Position numbers and translations under genes: made by a program
Source of the DNA: Anaerolineae bacterium
Lineage (GTDB): Bacteria; Chloroflexota; Anaerolineae; Aggregatilineales; Phototrophicaceae
Assembly: GCA_012270545.1 (NCBI GenBank)
Contig: JAAXID010000159.1
Span: 1-43,627 of the forward strand
DNA length: 43,627 bases
Direction: 5' to 3'
Shown here: positions 43,280-43,627 of the stretch, piece after piece
How the letters are laid out: the number at the start of each line of letters is the position of its first letter
How positions within the stretch are numbered: position 1 is the stretch's first letter
Notes under the pieces: model-generated
The model's database searches: none
Told to the model about the DNA's origin: nothing
The model's input: only the letters and a program-made list of their open reading frames with translations

Positions 43280-43627
43280 TCAAACGACGATATTCACCTT
43301 CGGGTCCACCCCGTTGCGCCCGGGGATGAAGATGGCGCGCTTTGGCGCGGCTCCCCGCAAGAAGCGCTGTGCAGCGCCGCTCGCCAATGCCAGCTCCCGC
43401 GCCCGTTCTTGATCAATATCCACCGCTACCGTAATAGTCTCGCGCGGCTTGCCATTGATCATCACCACCAGATCGACCATATCTTCCCGCGCCAGCTCGG
43501 CGTCATATTCGGGCCATGGCTGCGTATGCACGCTGTACCCCCAGCCCAGGCGCGCCCACAACTCCTCAGCGATATGAGGCGCGAAGGGCGCCAGCAGACG
43601 AATCGCCTGATTCATCACCGCCTGCCA
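43280..43627 (-). CDS. leuS: Leucyl-tRNA synthetase, C-terminal part (cut by window edge)
   Basis: The frame is open from the window edge to the stop at 43280. It gives the last 115 residues or so of LeuRS: the end of the helical anticodon-binding domain (AIRLLAPFAPHIAEELWARLG, then QPWPEYD) and the small C-terminal domain (VVMINGKPRETITV, then PKRAIFIPGR and KVNIVV). These are characteristic of bacterial LeuRS. The catalytic part lies outside the window. Confidence 0.93.
   Translation of the reverse strand, partial: WQAVMNQAIRLLAPFAPHIAEELWARLGWGYSVHTQPWPEYDAELAREDMVDLVVMINGKPRETITVAVDIDQERARELALASGAAQRFLRGAAPKRAIFIPGRNGVDPKVNIVV

Overview
The window is about 43.6 kb of moderately GC-rich bacterial DNA holding 31 recognisable protein genes, one of them cut by the right edge. 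The best guess is a member of the Chloroflexota, near Anaerolineae. The inference rests on the very long Thr-Pro linkers between a membrane segment and SH3-like domains, a TIR-membrane-WD40 protein, an aapJQMP-type amino-acid importer with oversized permeases, SPFH and beta-helix surface proteins, and no outer-membrane genes. No rRNA, tRNA, CRISPR array, transposase or phage gene was seen, so this looks like ordinary chromosome with some accessory content.

Layout. 0.2-2.9 kb: a TPR / membrane / TP-linker / SH3 protein followed by a small protein that matches the N-terminal domain of the protease at 6.5 kb. 2.9-5.0 kb: an SDR oxidoreductase and moaA on the minus strand. 5.3-7.6 kb: a threonine synthase and a trypsin-like protease. 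7.8-13.2 kb, minus strand: SPFH protein, D-aminoacylase-like amidohydrolase, nitrilase-family amidase, the remnant of an OmpR-type response regulator, a Nudix protein and a DtxR/MntR regulator. 13.4-20.1 kb: a type-B DnaJ, an HtrA-like lipoprotein protease, two GNAT acetyltransferases, a DEDDh exonuclease and a beta-helix surface protein. 20.2-26.4 kb: a secreted UshA-like nucleotidase, the TIR-WD40 protein and a coupled glycosyltransferase. 26.4-31.4 kb: an NmrA-like oxidoreductase, the tRNA-modification gene tsaC/sua5, asnS and radA. 31.5-35.6 kb: a DUF3179 protein between two paralogous membrane SGNH-hydrolase-like proteins. 35.7-42.7 kb: a complete general L-amino-acid ABC importer in the order aapJ-aapQ-aapM-aapP (minus strand). 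42.9-43.6 kb: a short selenoprotein and the 3' end of leuS.

Two items are easily missed. (1) At 42900-43178 (minus) a SelW/Rdx-family gene reads through an in-frame TGA placed exactly at the second position of the CxxC redox motif (CATU). A perfect 6-bp stem with a G-first loop lies 16 nt after the TGA, as expected of a bacterial SECIS. A conventional gene call would give only a truncated 73-residue protein without its active site. (2) At about 16230-16430 (minus) there is a self-contained short transcription unit: a good promoter, a perfect 10-nt Shine-Dalgarno sequence, a 9-codon ORF, two mutually exclusive stems and a terminator-like hairpin. There is no gene downstream, so its role is unknown.

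Most genes work independently. Clear units are the aap importer, with an internal terminator and a second promoter before aapQ; the monocistronic selenoprotein with its own promoter and terminator; and the TIR-WD40/glycosyltransferase pair, which are close enough to be translationally coupled.
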